Source: Neocallimastix lanati (nom. inval.) (Eukaryota > Neocallimastigomycota > Neocallimastigomycetes > Neocallimastigales > Neocallimastigaceae). From it: a DNA stretch of 64,000 nt. Shown one piece after another: positions 35,305-47,509 of the stretch (its first letter is position 1; each line of letters starts with the position of its first letter). Made by a program: the position numbers and the translations under genes. Location of the stretch: assembly GCA_016946835.1 (NCBI GenBank), contig JACVTC010000218.1, positions 25,001-89,000 on the forward strand, given 5' to 3'. The notes beneath the pieces are model-generated. The model was given only the letters and a program-made list of their open reading frames with translations, was not told the origin of the DNA and searched no databases.

Positions 35305-38300
35305 AAAAAAGTAAATGGATAAAATGAACAAGAGTTCCAAGGCACCCGAAAATACGAGAAAAACCACAAGGAGTGGCTCATTAAAAAGTTCGGTGGGAAG
35401 TGTAGCTGCAGATAACAGTCCTACGCCTTTAGAGGCCCCTCCAGCTCGTCCCCAGAATACAGGAGACAAGAAAGCAACTAACACTCCTGAGAAACCAGCT
35501 ACATAGAAACCCAAACCAGCTGCGGCAGCCGAGATTAGTAAATCCGAGGCTAGTAAACCTGAAGCCAGCAAGCCAAAAGCTACCCAAGGGGAAAGTTCAA
35601 GCAAGAATAATACTGCAGGAGCTATGGACTTTGCTGCTTTGCTGAGTAAGCAGATGGAGGAGTTTAAGAACATGATGATAAGCACTCAGCAATAAACTGC
35701 TGCTATGATCGAACAAATGCAAACCCAGAGTGAAGTCAGATTTACTAAAATCGAAGCCGAACTCAGTCAATTTATCCCCGCCGTAGACCAACGATTTGGT
35801 GAGGTCGAAAGAAGGGTGGATGAGGAGGAGACTAGTAGCCAAGCTAGTGTACTGGAGCTTCAGAAGGTTCGGGAATTTTTGAATCAACAGATAACTGAGA
35901 ATAAAGGTAAAGAAGCTGTCCTAAATTAAATTCTATATTGGAAAATAACCGCAAGAAGCTTTATGAAAATCATTTAAACCACTAAAAGGGAGTAGAAGTA
36001 CTCCCATCATCAAAAAAAATTGCTTCAGTCTGCCATCGTCCCAAAACAGTTGACTTAAAAGAAGATGATGATTATGAAGAAACTGCTGATTTCCAAGAAG
36101 GTACTACTACGGATTATTACGAAGATTTTGATGATGAGTCGGATGGTTCCAAAGAATTGGATTACTTAGTAAACGTTATAAAGAGAAAGGCAAATCATAA
36201 AGATGAAGAGACTAGTGACCAAAGAGGAAAGAGGGTTCACCGTAGTCTAAGAGATGATTCTAAGCCAATAGTTACTCCAGGTTTACGAAAACAAAAAGAA
36301 AATCAATTAAGGGGAACATCGCGACCAGTCAAAAAGCCAACAACTCAATTACATCCTTCGATTATGGCTCAACCCAGAATAGAGAAAGAAAAGAGAATTG
36401 AGAAAGAACTAAGAGATAAGGAAAGAGCTAGTATTTGTACTTCTGTGGAAAATAATAAAAATAGTAATGTTAATATTATTAATGAAGAAACTTCTCAGGA
36501 AGGAAATAATTCTAAACAAACTTTAAATAAATTAATTCAAAAAAAATCATCAGAAAAATTAACTGAAATTAAGCCAACTAGAATTCCAAGAAGAATACAA
36601 ATGCAAACTAATTGTGATAGTTATGACGTGATCAAAGATTTAAATTCCAGTTATTGCAATATTATGTTTGGTCAATTATTGGACGTTGCTACAAAAATAC
36701 GATCTCAAGTATCTCAAGGACTTAAATTAGAAAAGAATAATACTAAAATTTCGGGTGCAGTGGATAATATGTGTGCTACTACAATAATTACGAACAATAT
36801 AGATCATACATATAAAAGTAAACACCATGAATCACAAGAAGATGATATTGCTACGTTTGATATAATAGTAGATGGAGTTCGTGGTGAGGTTTGAATAGAT
36901 TCATGTAGCAACTTAAGTATTATCACAAAGCAATTTTTAGATAAATTACCTTATCAGTACAAACCTATAGGAGTTAGTGCAGGACGAATACGTTTAGCAA
37001 CGATGAATGATGATTACTCAGAAGATTTGTTAATCAAAGTTCCCGTAAAAATTAATGAACTAGAACTACTTGTTACGTGTAGAATTATAAACAAGGAGGA
37101 TCCATTCTATGATATATTAATCAACCTCAAAACTCAAATTGATAACCAGTTATTTATACATCCAATTAGATATAGTCTTTGTCGATTTAATAATCAAGGT
37201 TTAATTGAAGAAATTACACCTATTAATAATGAAAACGATGACGAAGAAAAATTATTATGTGTAATCAAGGCATTGAATCACCAAGAAACTAAGCAACAAT
37301 TGAAAACGATTGAAGGATTACCACCCATAAAATATATATATGACACAGTTTTTCAAAGTACAATTAATTCAAATTATAGAGAAGCTATTACTAAATTACT
37401 TGAACAACATATTGATATAATTGCAACTTCTTCTGAAGAATTAACACCTTCAGATTTATCACCACACAAAATTATTCTTAAGAAAGGAATTAAACCTATT
37501 AAACAAAAATTTTATCATCTTAGTAAATTAAAAACAGATATCTTAAAAGAAGAATTAATCAAACTCATATATAAACGATTAATTGAACCTTCATGTTCAG
37601 AATGGTCATCACCAGTAGTACTTGTGCCTAAAAAGAATGGTAAATGGCGCCTGTGTATTGACTATAGGAAAGTTAATGAAGCAACTAAGAAGGATTCTTA
37701 CTCTTTACCAAACATTGAGGAAATTTTTGATAGCTTAGATGGAGCAAAAATCTTCTCAACATTAGATCTTTATTCCGGCTATCATCAAATATTAATGGAT
37801 GATGATAGTGTTAAAATCACTACCTTTGCAACTAAGTTCGGAAACTACCAATTTAAGGTAATGCCCTTCGGTTTAACAGGTGCTCCAGCTACGTTCCAAA
37901 AAGAAATGAACCGTATACTATTCCCGTTAATAGGTAAATGCGTCGATAACTTTATCGATGATTTTTTAATCTACTCAAGAACTGAAGAAGAACATCTAGA
38001 ACATCTTAAACAAGTCTTATAAATATTCAAGGAACATAAGTTAAAAATCAATATCGAAAAATGTTCTTTCATGCAAACTGAAGTAGAAGTACTGGGACAT
38101 AAAGTATCCTCAGAAGGTTTAAGTCCATTAGAAAACAAAGTTATAGCTATTAAAGAATGGAAGGCTCCCTCTAACATTCATGAACTTCGATCATTTTTAG
38201 GAGCCATTGGATATTATAGAAATTTCATTAATGACTTTGCAAAAGTTACTGCTCCTCTCTGCACTCTATTAAGAAAAGGTGTTAAGTTTGAATAGAAAAA

Positions 38301-39554
38301 GGAACAAGAAGAAAGTTTTAAAATTCATAAGGAAAGATTAATCAATGCCCCAATATTAAGATTTCCTAGTTTCGATAGAGAATTTATTATAAGAGCATAT
38401 GCTTTCTATGATGGTATAGACAGAGTGCTTTTACAAAAGGATGATGAAACTGGAAAGGAACATCCGGGTTCATTATATTAGTAGAAGTTTATTTAGATCG
38501 GAAAAGAATTATGGAATTACGGATCTAGAAGGAGCTGCTCTAATTTACTGTATTAATAAATTAAAATCTTATATTATGGGAAATCCTAAGCAAACTATAG
38601 TATATACAGACCATAGACCTTTAATCGGATTACTTAAAAATAAGGAACCGCCAAATTCTCGTCATACTAGATGGTGTTTGACTGTCAGTATGTTAGGAAT
38701 TGATTTACGATATGAAACTGGAAAAAATAATGTTGTCGCTGATGCTTTATCAAGAATGAAAAATGAAAAAGAAAAAGTTGTCTTAGTAACACAAATTATC
38801 AAAAAACAAGATGAGAACCTTCTTTCAAGAATCATTAAGGAATTTATTGAAGAGAAATTTTCGACAATTGATGGAGTGGACTATTTTGTTGATGGCAATA
38901 ATTATTGAAAATTAGTTACAGATACAAAAGAAAAACTTCAGTTAATTTTTCAAGCATACAGTATAGGACATGAAGGCTATTACAAGACATACCAACGTTT
39001 GAAAAAGAGCTACTATTGGAACAATATGGTTAATGACATTAAACGAATTATAAGTAAATGTGAAAAATGTCAATTAAATAAATCTCAATCATACCCTGAA
39101 CCAACAGAAGATAAGCCAACTGAAATGGAAGGACCATTTACTCACTTAGGATTGGACATTATAGGACCTCTAAGTAAAACCAGAAATAATAATCAATATA
39201 TAATCGTTGTGGTTGATTATTTTACTAAATGGGTTGAGGCAGCCCACCGAAAATGTTACTTCTCGGTATGTGATAAAAATTTTAATTAATGTATTTGCTC
39301 GACACGGTGCACCTCAAATTATCACTACTGATAATGGAACACAATTTACATCAGATATGACTAAAATCTTCCTTGATTTATATGATGTATATGTTAAATT
39401 TATCACTCCATATCATCCCGAAAGCAATGGTTTAGCTGAGAATCGTAATAAAGAAATTGGAAAATTATTACGATTACTAGGACAACAACACAAAGAATGG
39501 GATGAAATTTTACCATATAATTGGAACTTTCCAATATTCTTCAAATATTACTAA
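35305..39554 (+). mobile_element. Ty3/gypsy LTR retroelement, plus strand, old and broken
   Basis: An Ala/Pro/Lys-rich and coiled-coil gag-like region (35.3-36.0 kb) is followed by a Lys/Glu-rich linker and protease-type region (36.1-37.3 kb). Then come reverse transcriptase ([19 protein letters not shown], about 37.5-38.3 kb), RNase H (38.4-38.8 kb) and integrase with its zinc finger and core (GLDIIGPL, TTDNGTQF, HPESNGLAENR; 38.9-39.5 kb). Domain order is Ty3/gypsy. It has at least half a dozen breaks and ends abruptly inside the integrase region near 39.5 kb, so it is older than the element at 13379. Confidence 0.85.
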
Positions 39555-39556
39555 AT

Positions 39557-39602
39557 AGGAATCATAAGTTAATAAATCACCAATCAACTTATAATTCCTT
39601 TT
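39557..39602. other. Stem-loop AGGAATCATAAGTT / AACTTATAATTCCT
   Basis: An imperfect 13-14 bp inverted repeat with a ~17-nt loop directly after the end of the broken Ty3 element. Function unknown. It may mark the end of an inserted sequence. Confidence 0.5.
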
Positions 39603-40958
39603 TGAATTATCGATCCGATTCCATTATATTGTATTAAAATCTTTAGCTAAGAATATTGTCCTTGCCCACTTAATATATTAATATTATATTTCTTTTGTAA
39701 TATGTTATATTAATCTTTAGCTAAGAATATTGTCCTTGCCCACTTAATATATTAATATTATATTTCTTTTATAATACGTTATATTGAAAATAATCAAATC
39801 TATTTAATTAGTTATTAAAATTTTTTTTATCAATTTAAAGTTATTTTTAATTACTAAACTTAACTAAACCACAATTAAAATATTCTGTATAATCTCTTTA
39901 TTTTTATTTTATATATATAAATATTAAACTATTATTAAATAATTAATAATTCAATAATATAAAACTAATATTTATAACAATAATAAAAAGAAAGTTATTG
40001 ATTATATTTTATTTCACTAAAAATTACATGTATTTATATTTTTTCATCAAATTAAAATTTGTAAAGCCTAACTATTTCTTAATAAACTAATTACTAATTA
40101 TTTTAATAAATAAAACATTTAAATTGAAATTGAATTATTATTATTTTAGTTAATAATATTAATATTATTATTGAAATTGAATTATTATTTTAGTTATTAA
40201 TATTAATATTATTATTGAAATTGAATTATTATTTTAGTTATTAATATTATTATTGAAATTGAATTATTATTTTAGTTAATAATATTATTATTGAAATTGA
40301 ATTATTATTTTAGTTAATAATATTACATAATACAAAAGTAAACTAAATTAATTTGATAATGGTCAACTGAAATAAAAAAGTTGAAAATATAATATATAAA
40401 TAATAATATTCATTTTATAGTCAACTTTAATAAAATGTTGAAAATAATGATCAAACAGGTGATAATATTTAATTTAATTTAATATATATCATTAAATCAA
40501 TATAACAATAAAACCAATCTTTTAAGTACGTAATAAATTATATTAAACTACTTCAACACTTCAATGAAATTAGATTCTACTTATAGAAACCAATCAAAAG
40601 TCAATATTAATTATCATTCAATTATACAGTAATTTAACACTAACAAATAAAATAAATTCAAGAAATTTTTTTTAAATTAAAAATATATTAACATTAATAA
40701 CAAAACATAATAACAATGTTCATCAGCTCATCAGATGACAAAACAAAAATATTTATTCGTTACAAACAAAACCAGAAATAATTATATTTAATAAATATAA
40801 CAATTTATAATATATTAAATTAAATTTATAATGTTTAAATATATAAAGAATCTTTACTTTAATCTTTTTAGAAAAATAATTAATAAAGTGAAAACAAATA
40901 AATTTAATTAACTACTTGAAACAAAATCTCTTATTTTATTAAAATATTATTAAGCAAA
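39603..40958. repeat. AT-rich leader with two tandem repeats
   Basis: A ~72-bp unit containing GCTAAGAATATTGTCCTTGC occurs twice at about 39650-39790. A ~33-bp unit containing GAAATTGAATTATTATTTTA occurs about six times at 40120-40325. The remainder up to the copia start codon is AT-rich with no gene. I looked for a 5' LTR matching 45615 onward and did not see one. Confidence 0.7.
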
Positions 40959-43900
40959 ATGACTGGAAGAAGAGGAAGATCACAATTGATAAACGTTGAA
41001 GAATCGAATAACGCAAGAAGATTAGTTAACTTCAGCTATACGGAGAGCTTCAACAGAGTGACCGAATTAACTACTGAAAACTATAGAGGATGGAAACGAA
41101 ATATGATCAATCTCTTAAGTATTAATGATTTATTAACATACATAACTAAAGAAAAAGTTAGAAAATTAAGAAAAAGGGATATCAAGGAGAATATCGAAAA
41201 ATATACTGAAGATCAGTTTGATGATTCCTTGGTGTATGACTTGAACGTGAAAGAGAATGACATAAACAATGATATAATTGCCCAATGGATCATTATGAAC
41301 AGTTTGAGTGAAATTACTCAAAAGTTGATTGAAGGAAAAGCAAACACCGCCTACAAAATATGGAATTTTCTTAAATCCTCTTTTACTAAGAACCAACAAA
41401 CAAGAAAAATGGAACTCAAGAAAAAACTAGATGAACTGAAATACGATGAAGAAAAGGATATTAATATATTCATGTCAGAATTACAAAATATAATTGATGA
41501 TCTAGAAAAAATAGATGGTGACATGAATTGCAGTACTAAAGTCGGTATACTAAATAGGACCTTACCGGAAAACTTAAGATATATTAATGTTTTCCAATAT
41601 ATAAATAATTGGGAAGAATGTACATCCTATGTTAAGCGTGTAGTTCCAGAAATAATAATTTCAAATAATATTGAAACAAATAATATTAAAATTGATAACG
41701 CCAAAAAGATATTTTCAATTGAAAATGAAAATACTAATTATAAAAACAAAAAACCAAAAATGAAGAAAAATGCCCAAAGAACAACAACTAGAAGAAATGG
41801 AAGATGTAACTATTGTCATAAAAAAGGACACTATTTTTATGAATGCAAAAAAAGATTATCAGATAGAAAACTCAAGTTTAGAAAAAGAAAAAATATTAAA
41901 AACAATAATCAAAGAAGACAATTTCATGAAAAGAGAAATTACGCTAACTTTATGCAAAAGGATAATTATAATTCAGTATATTCAGATTCTTTCACTAAAG
42001 ACTACAATGATAATGAAACTATAAGCATTAACTACATACACAAAGGAAAATATCAAACTCCAGTAAACAATAAAGAATTAATATGCTGGATTTTAGACTC
42101 TGGCGCTTCAATAAACATTACTAACAGAAAAGATAAATTGATAAATATAAAAACATGCAATGAAAAAATTTATCTTGCAAATAATGAAATATTAACTACA
42201 AAATACATTGGTACATTTAAAGGTTACATTAATGATCAAGAAATAATCATCAATGATGTATATTACTCACCACTTATTGATAAAAATCTTTTATCGGTAG
42301 GAAAGTTAAACCAACAAAATTACAAAATAATTTTCAATAGTCATCATAACAAACCATGTGCAACCATCTATGACAATCATCAAAATAAAATCATAAATAT
42401 ATTATCTCATTCGAATAACACATTTAAACTCTTTTTGTCTACACATCCATTACAACTAAAGGATATAGAAAAAATCAATACTAACAATGAAATTAATTAT
42501 ACAAATATGAAAACTCAAGATAAACTAAATTTATGGCATAGACGTTTAGCACATTTTGACATTAAAATGATCAAACACAAATTATTAAACACTAATGTAC
42601 CACTAAAATGTCCATTATGTATTCAATCGAAAATTAAAAACAAACCTTACCCCAAAAGCGAACATAAATCACAACACATATTCGAACTCACTCACATGGA
42701 CTTAGTGGGACCATTACCAGATTCTATTTATGGTAATAAATATTTCTTTACTATATTAGATGACTTCTCCAGATATGGCTGGGTACTCTTTCTTAAAAGT
42801 AAAAGCGATACATATTCTGCATTTTACAATTGGTTCCGTTATATTAAAAATAAATACAACATTAGGATTAAGTATATGCGTTCAGACAACGGAACTGAAT
42901 TTGTCAATATAAAATTTAAAGAATTCTGCTTTCAGTATGGTATCCAACATCAACTAACTATACCATATAACCCCCAACAAAACGGAAAAGCTGAACGTTT
43001 CAACGGAACCTTAATCAATGCGGCTAAAACACTTCTCAATGACGCCAAACTAAGTCACCAATTTTGGGAAGACGCTGTTGATACCGCAAATTATGTTAGA
43101 AACCGCCTTCCTCACAAAGGAATCTTTAATAAAATACCATATGAAATTTTAAATAAAACTAAAATAGACTACTCTAATATTAGGGTTTTTGGATGCAAAG
43201 TTTTTTTCTTTATTCCTAAAAATTTCAGATCAAAATTTGATAACAATGCTTCACCAGGTATCTTCCTTGGCTATTCAAATAATCCCACAGGTTACAAAAT
43301 TCTTGATATTACAAATAACAAAATTGTTCTTTCAAGAAACGTAGAATTTTTCGAATCAAACCCAGGCAACTCCTACTGCACTCACTGCAATCAAAATATA
43401 TCAAATTTTATTCCAAATCATGAAATTAGGAGGAATAATAATTACTTTGATAACAATAGCTACAGTCCAAACATCATTTCAAATAATTATCATAATAACA
43501 CTGATCTACCAAACACAACACATATACATAAATCAAATACAAAAAATAACTATAAAAATCCAAAAATAAATAATAATAAAAATAAAATTAACAATAATAA
43601 CAAAAATAATAATAACGATAATAATATTAATAACAACAACAATAACAATAATGATTATAATAATAACAACAATAACAACAATAACAACAATAACAACAAC
43701 AATAATAATTATAATAATAATAACAATAACAATAACAATAACAATAACAATAACAATAACAATAATAATATCAATAATAATAATAATATCAATAATAATA
43801 ATAATATCAACAACAATAATATTAACGACAGCAATACTAATGATAAAAACATCACTCCCATTTCAACATCTCATGATCATATCGATATTAACAATGTAAT

Positions 43901-45563
43901 TAAAAATGTAAAAACCCAAAGAAATAACACAAAAAACAGCATTGATAATAAAAGGAAAACAGATAACATTAATATAGATAAGAAAGATAATAAAAAGAAA
44001 AAATACAATGAAAAATTAAGAGAACCATTTAATTATGATGATATAAAAAACTTACTCGATAAAACTGAATGGTTGGAGTCAATTAAAGAAGAATTACAAA
44101 ATATGGAATCATTACATGTATTTGAATCAGTCGAGAAAATCCCTGAAGGTGCTAATATTACTGCTTCTAGGTGGATATTCAAATTTAAAAGAAATTCAGC
44201 AGGTGAAATTATCAAAAGAAAATCAAGATTAGTAGCTAAGGGATATACTCAACAAGAAGGAATTGATTTCCATGAAACTTTCTCTCCTACATTAAAATCA
44301 GATTCAATTAGAATTTTCACTGCATTAGCTGTTCAAAATAATTTCCAAATACATCATATAGATATTAACGCAGCATATCTCAACGCACCATTAAAAGAAG
44401 AAATTTACATGAAACCACCAAAGGGACATGAGGACTACAATAAAAAATATTGGAAATTAAGAAAAGCTATTTATGGACTGAAACAAAGCGGCAAACAATG
44501 GAATGACGAACTAGACAAATATATCAAGAAAATAGGATACAGAAGAATCATCAGTGAGCCTTGTCTTTACTTAAAGGAAAACAAGTATAATAATATATCA
44601 AGCATATTGGCCGTATATGTAGATGATATATTATTAGCTGGGAAAAGAGAAGAAATTAAAAATACGAAAAACTTAATCAAAGAAAAATTTAAAATAAAAG
44701 ACATAGGTAAAGTTAATTTCATAATTGGAATAAAATTTATTAAACATAAAAATGGTTACTTTTTAAATCAATTTAGGTATATAGAAGAAATCTTAGAAAA
44801 ATTCGGAATGAAGAATTCTGTGCCATCAAGGAATACAAAACCAATACTAGATGAAGAACTAAGAAAGAACAAGATCGACAAAACCAAGTATAGAAGTGCT
44901 ATAGGGAACCTACTATACTTAGCTATATCTACAAGACCAGATATCATATACTCTGTTGGAAAAGCTGCAAGAAGATCAAAGGACCCTAATCTTGAAGACT
45001 GGGAAAATGTATTGAAAATACTCAGATACCTTAAAGGAACAATAAAATATGGTTTAAATTTTACGAAAGAGCAAGGAATAAAAGCTTTCGTTGACGCCGA
45101 TTATGCAGGTGATTTGGAAACAAGAAGATCCACTACAGGTTTTCTAATAACTATAGGAAATACTCCGACTAGTTGGTGTTCAAAACTCCAGCATTGTGTT
45201 TCTACTTCTACAGCTGAGTCCGAATACTACAGTCTTAGCGAATGTAGCAAACACTGTATCTGGTATCTAAATTTACTAAATGAATTTGGTTTAAATATGA
45301 AAAGTATTGAGATTAATATAGACAATAAAGCTGCGATTTTCAACGCAAAAAATCAATCAATTAATCCAAAAACTAAACATATGGATATAAGAGTTCACTA
45401 TATTAGAGAATTGATTAGAAATAATAAAATTAAATTAAAGTACATAAAGTCACAATATAACCTAGCTGATGGATTCACTAAATACTTGAGTAATGGTCAA
45501 ATGGATAACTTTAGAAATTCCATACTAACAAACATTAATGACATAAATGATATAGAAGTATAA
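40959..45563 (+). CDS. Copia-type Gag-Pol polyprotein
   Basis: 1534 residues in one frame, somewhat longer than usual copia polyproteins. In order: Gag (about 1-270); CCHC zinc knuckle C..C....H....C (about 283-296); aspartic protease with DSGAS (Asp about 380); pre-integrase motif LWHRRLAH (about 525); integrase core with D (MDLVGPLP, about 580), D (RSDNGTEF, about 641) and E (QQNGKAERFNG, about 673); an Asn-dominated low-complexity linker (about 825-1000); reverse transcriptase with YVDDI (about 1219); RNase H with FVDADYAGD (about 1377) and a CSKLQ/STAESEY segment. The ATG at 40959 is the first in frame before the Gag domain. The Asn tract reflects (AAC/AAT)n expansion. Confidence 0.93.
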   Translation: MTGRRGRSQLINVEESNNARRLVNFSYTESFNRVTELTTENYRGWKRNMINLLSINDLLTYITKEKVRKLRKRDIKENIEKYTEDQFDDSLVYDLNVKENDINNDIIAQWIIMNSLSEITQKLIEGKANTAYKIWNFLKSSFTKNQQTRKMELKKKLDELKYDEEKDINIFMSELQNIIDDLEKIDGDMNCSTKVGILNRTLPENLRYINVFQYINNWEECTSYVKRVVPEIIISNNIETNNIKIDNAKKIFSIENENTNYKNKKPKMKKNAQRTTTRRNGRCNYCHKKGHYFYECKKRLSDRKLKFRKRKNIKNNNQRRQFHEKRNYANFMQKDNYNSVYSDSFTKDYNDNETISINYIHKGKYQTPVNNKELICWILDSGASINITNRKDKLINIKTCNEKIYLANNEILTTKYIGTFKGYINDQEIIINDVYYSPLIDKNLLSVGKLNQQNYKIIFNSHHNKPCATIYDNHQNKIINILSHSNNTFKLFLSTHPLQLKDIEKINTNNEINYTNMKTQDKLNLWHRRLAHFDIKMIKHKLLNTNVPLKCPLCIQSKIKNKPYPKSEHKSQHIFELTHMDLVGPLPDSIYGNKYFFTILDDFSRYGWVLFLKSKSDTYSAFYNWFRYIKNKYNIRIKYMRSDNGTEFVNIKFKEFCFQYGIQHQLTIPYNPQQNGKAERFNGTLINAAKTLLNDAKLSHQFWEDAVDTANYVRNRLPHKGIFNKIPYEILNKTKIDYSNIRVFGCKVFFFIPKNFRSKFDNNASPGIFLGYSNNPTGYKILDITNNKIVLSRNVEFFESNPGNSYCTHCNQNISNFIPNHEIRRNNNYFDNNSYSPNIISNNYHNNTDLPNTTHIHKSNTKNNYKNPKINNNKNKINNNNKNNNNDNNINNNNNNNNDYNNNNNNNNNNNNNNNNNYNNNNNNNNNNNNNNNNNNNINNNNNINNNNNINNNNINDSNTNDKNITPISTSHDHIDINNVIKNVKTQRNNTKNSIDNKRKTDNINIDKKDNKKKKYNEKLREPFNYDDIKNLLDKTEWLESIKEELQNMESLHVFESVEKIPEGANITASRWIFKFKRNSAGEIIKRKSRLVAKGYTQQEGIDFHETFSPTLKSDSIRIFTALAVQNNFQIHHIDINAAYLNAPLKEEIYMKPPKGHEDYNKKYWKLRKAIYGLKQSGKQWNDELDKYIKKIGYRRIISEPCLYLKENKYNNISSILAVYVDDILLAGKREEIKNTKNLIKEKFKIKDIGKVNFIIGIKFIKHKNGYFLNQFRYIEEILEKFGMKNSVPSRNTKPILDEELRKNKIDKTKYRSAIGNLLYLAISTRPDIIYSVGKAARRSKDPNLEDWENVLKILRYLKGTIKYGLNFTKEQGIKAFVDADYAGDLETRRSTTGFLITIGNTPTSWCSKLQHCVSTSTAESEYYSLSECSKHCIWYLNLLNEFGLNMKSIEINIDNKAAIFNAKNQSINPKTKHMDIRVHYIRELIRNNKIKLKYIKSQYNLADGFTKYLSNGQMDNFRNSILTNINDINDIEV

Positions 45564-45840
45564 ATAGTATATATTGAAAAGTATAAAATTTATTAATATT
45601 ATACTTAGGAGGAATGTCAGAAGTAAGAAACTATTAAAATAGTATATTAATGGTTTATATTATAAATTAAATATTTAACCAATAGTTTTATATAAATAAA
45701 TGTTAAAGTGTATAAATAATTGTATTATTATAATTGACAATTCACTTTTCTAAAACATTTTTTTTTCAATAGAAAATATAATAAAACATATAATAAAACA
45801 TACTAATATATCTCTTTAATATTTCGTGTGTCTTTTTGGA
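40959..45840 (+). mobile_element. Ty1/copia LTR retroelement, coding region looks whole
   Basis: One uninterrupted gag-pol frame (40959-45563) is followed by a purine tract AGGAGGAA and an LTR-like start TGTCAGAAGTAAG at 45615, with AATAAA words downstream. The far LTR end is not clear, so 45840 is approximate. The matching 5' LTR is not recognised, although the coding part shows no break. Integrase before reverse transcriptase identifies it as Ty1/copia. Confidence 0.85.
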
Positions 45841-45879
45841 TTTAAAAAATAATGAAGTAATATAAAAGAATAAAGTATT

Positions 45880-47060
45880 AATAAAAATAAAATAAAATAA
45901 AATAAAATAAAATAAAATATAATAAAATAAAATAAAATAAAATAAAATTAAATAAAATAAAATAAAATAAAATAAAATAAATAGTAGAATATGAATATGA
46001 AATACAGATTGAATAAAATAAAATAAAATAAAATAAAATAAAATAAAATAAAATAAAATAAAATAAAATAAATAATGAAGTAATATAAAAGAATAAAGTA
46101 TTAATAAAAATAAAATAAAATAAAATAAAATAAAATAAAATAAAATAAAATAAAATAAAATAAAATAAAATAAAATAAAATAAAATAAATAATGAAGTAA
46201 TATAAAAGAATAAAGTATTAATAAAAATAAAATAAAATAAAATAAAATAAAATAAAATAAAATAAAATAAAATAAAATAAAATAAAATAAAATAAAATAA
46301 AATAAAATAAAATAAAATAAAATAAAATAAAATAAAATAAAATAAAATAAAATAAAATAAAATAAAATAAAATAAAATAAAATAAAATAAAATAAAATAA
46401 AATAAAATAAAATAAAATAAAATAAAATAAAATAAAATAAAATAAAATAAAATAAAATAAATAATGAAGTAATATAAAAGAATAAAGTATTAATAAAAAT
46501 AAAATAAAATAAAATAAAATAAAATAAAATAAAATAAAATAAAATAAAATAAAATAAAATAAAATAAAATAAATAATGAAGTAATATAAAAGAATAAAGT
46601 ATTAATAAAAATAAAATAAAATAAAATAAAATAAAATAAAATAAAATAAAATAAAATAAAATAAAATAAATAATGAAGTAATATAAAAGAATAAAGTATT
46701 AATAAAAATAAAATAAAATAAAATAAAATAAAATAAAATAAATAGTAGAATATTAAAAATAAAGTACAGATAGAATAAAATAAAATAAAATAAAATAAAA
46801 TAAATAATGAAGTAATATAAAAGAATAAAGTATTAATAAAAATAAAATAAAATAAAATAAAATAAAATAAAATAAATAGTAGAATATTAAAAATAAAGTA
46901 CAGATAGAATAAAATAAAATAAAATAAAATAAAATAAATAATGAAGTAATATAAAAGAATAAAGTATTAATAAAAATAAAATAAAATAAAATAAATAGTA
47001 GAATATTAAAAATAAAGTACAGATTGAATAAAATAAAATAAAATAAAATAAAATAAATAT
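45880..47060. repeat. (AAAAT)n satellite with regular 40-bp spacer
   Basis: Pentamer blocks of variable length (from a few to about 50 units) alternate with a conserved spacer containing AATGAAGTAATATAAAAG and AATAAAGTATTAAT, seen about nine times. A second spacer type (AATAGTAGAATATTAAAAAT with AAAGTACAGAT) appears at the ends. Its inverted relative is at 22.17-22.44 kb. Confidence 0.95.
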
Positions 47061-47509
47061 CTATTATTAATTTTTATTAAAGAATACTAAAGATCAATGT
47101 TTTCGAAATGAAAATTTTTTACATTTTTATTATATTCAATTAATGATGTAATTTAATATTATTGGTAGTTAATAATCTCATTAAATATAAATGATTTTTT
47201 GCTTTCTAACATATATAATTAAATAAAACATTTTATTTTTAAAAATAAATTGTCTTTAATATTCTTTAATAAAAAAAAATAATAAATATTTATTTTATTA
47301 TATATACTTGTACTTTTATAATATTACATTTAATATTTATTTTATTTTATATACTTGTACTTATATTATTACATTCTTTATTTATTTATTTATTTATTTT
47401 ACAAATAATTGAAAAACTAATTTTTCAAAATTAATATTACGAATAATATTGGATAATTAATATAATAATTATAATTATATAATTAAAAAATATTTATAAA
47501 AATATAGAA
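47061..47509. other. Upstream region of the MULE gene
   Basis: AT-rich, with a tandem pair of a TATTTATTTTATTATATATACTTGTACTT-like word at about 47285-47370 (shown in pieces TATATACTTGTAC). No terminal inverted repeat is recognisable and no core promoter can be assigned. A TATAATTATATAAT stretch lies ~30-45 bases before the start codon. Confidence 0.4.

Noticed and set aside
35215-35887. Minus-strand frames with Ala/Leu-rich, membrane-like sequence
   Set aside because: They are antisense to the gag-like region of the older Ty3 element. The hydrophobicity comes from the complement of Lys/Ala codons.
43651-43899. Ile/Thr repeat frame
   Set aside because: Alternative frame of the AAC/AAT tract that encodes the Asn linker of the copia polyprotein.
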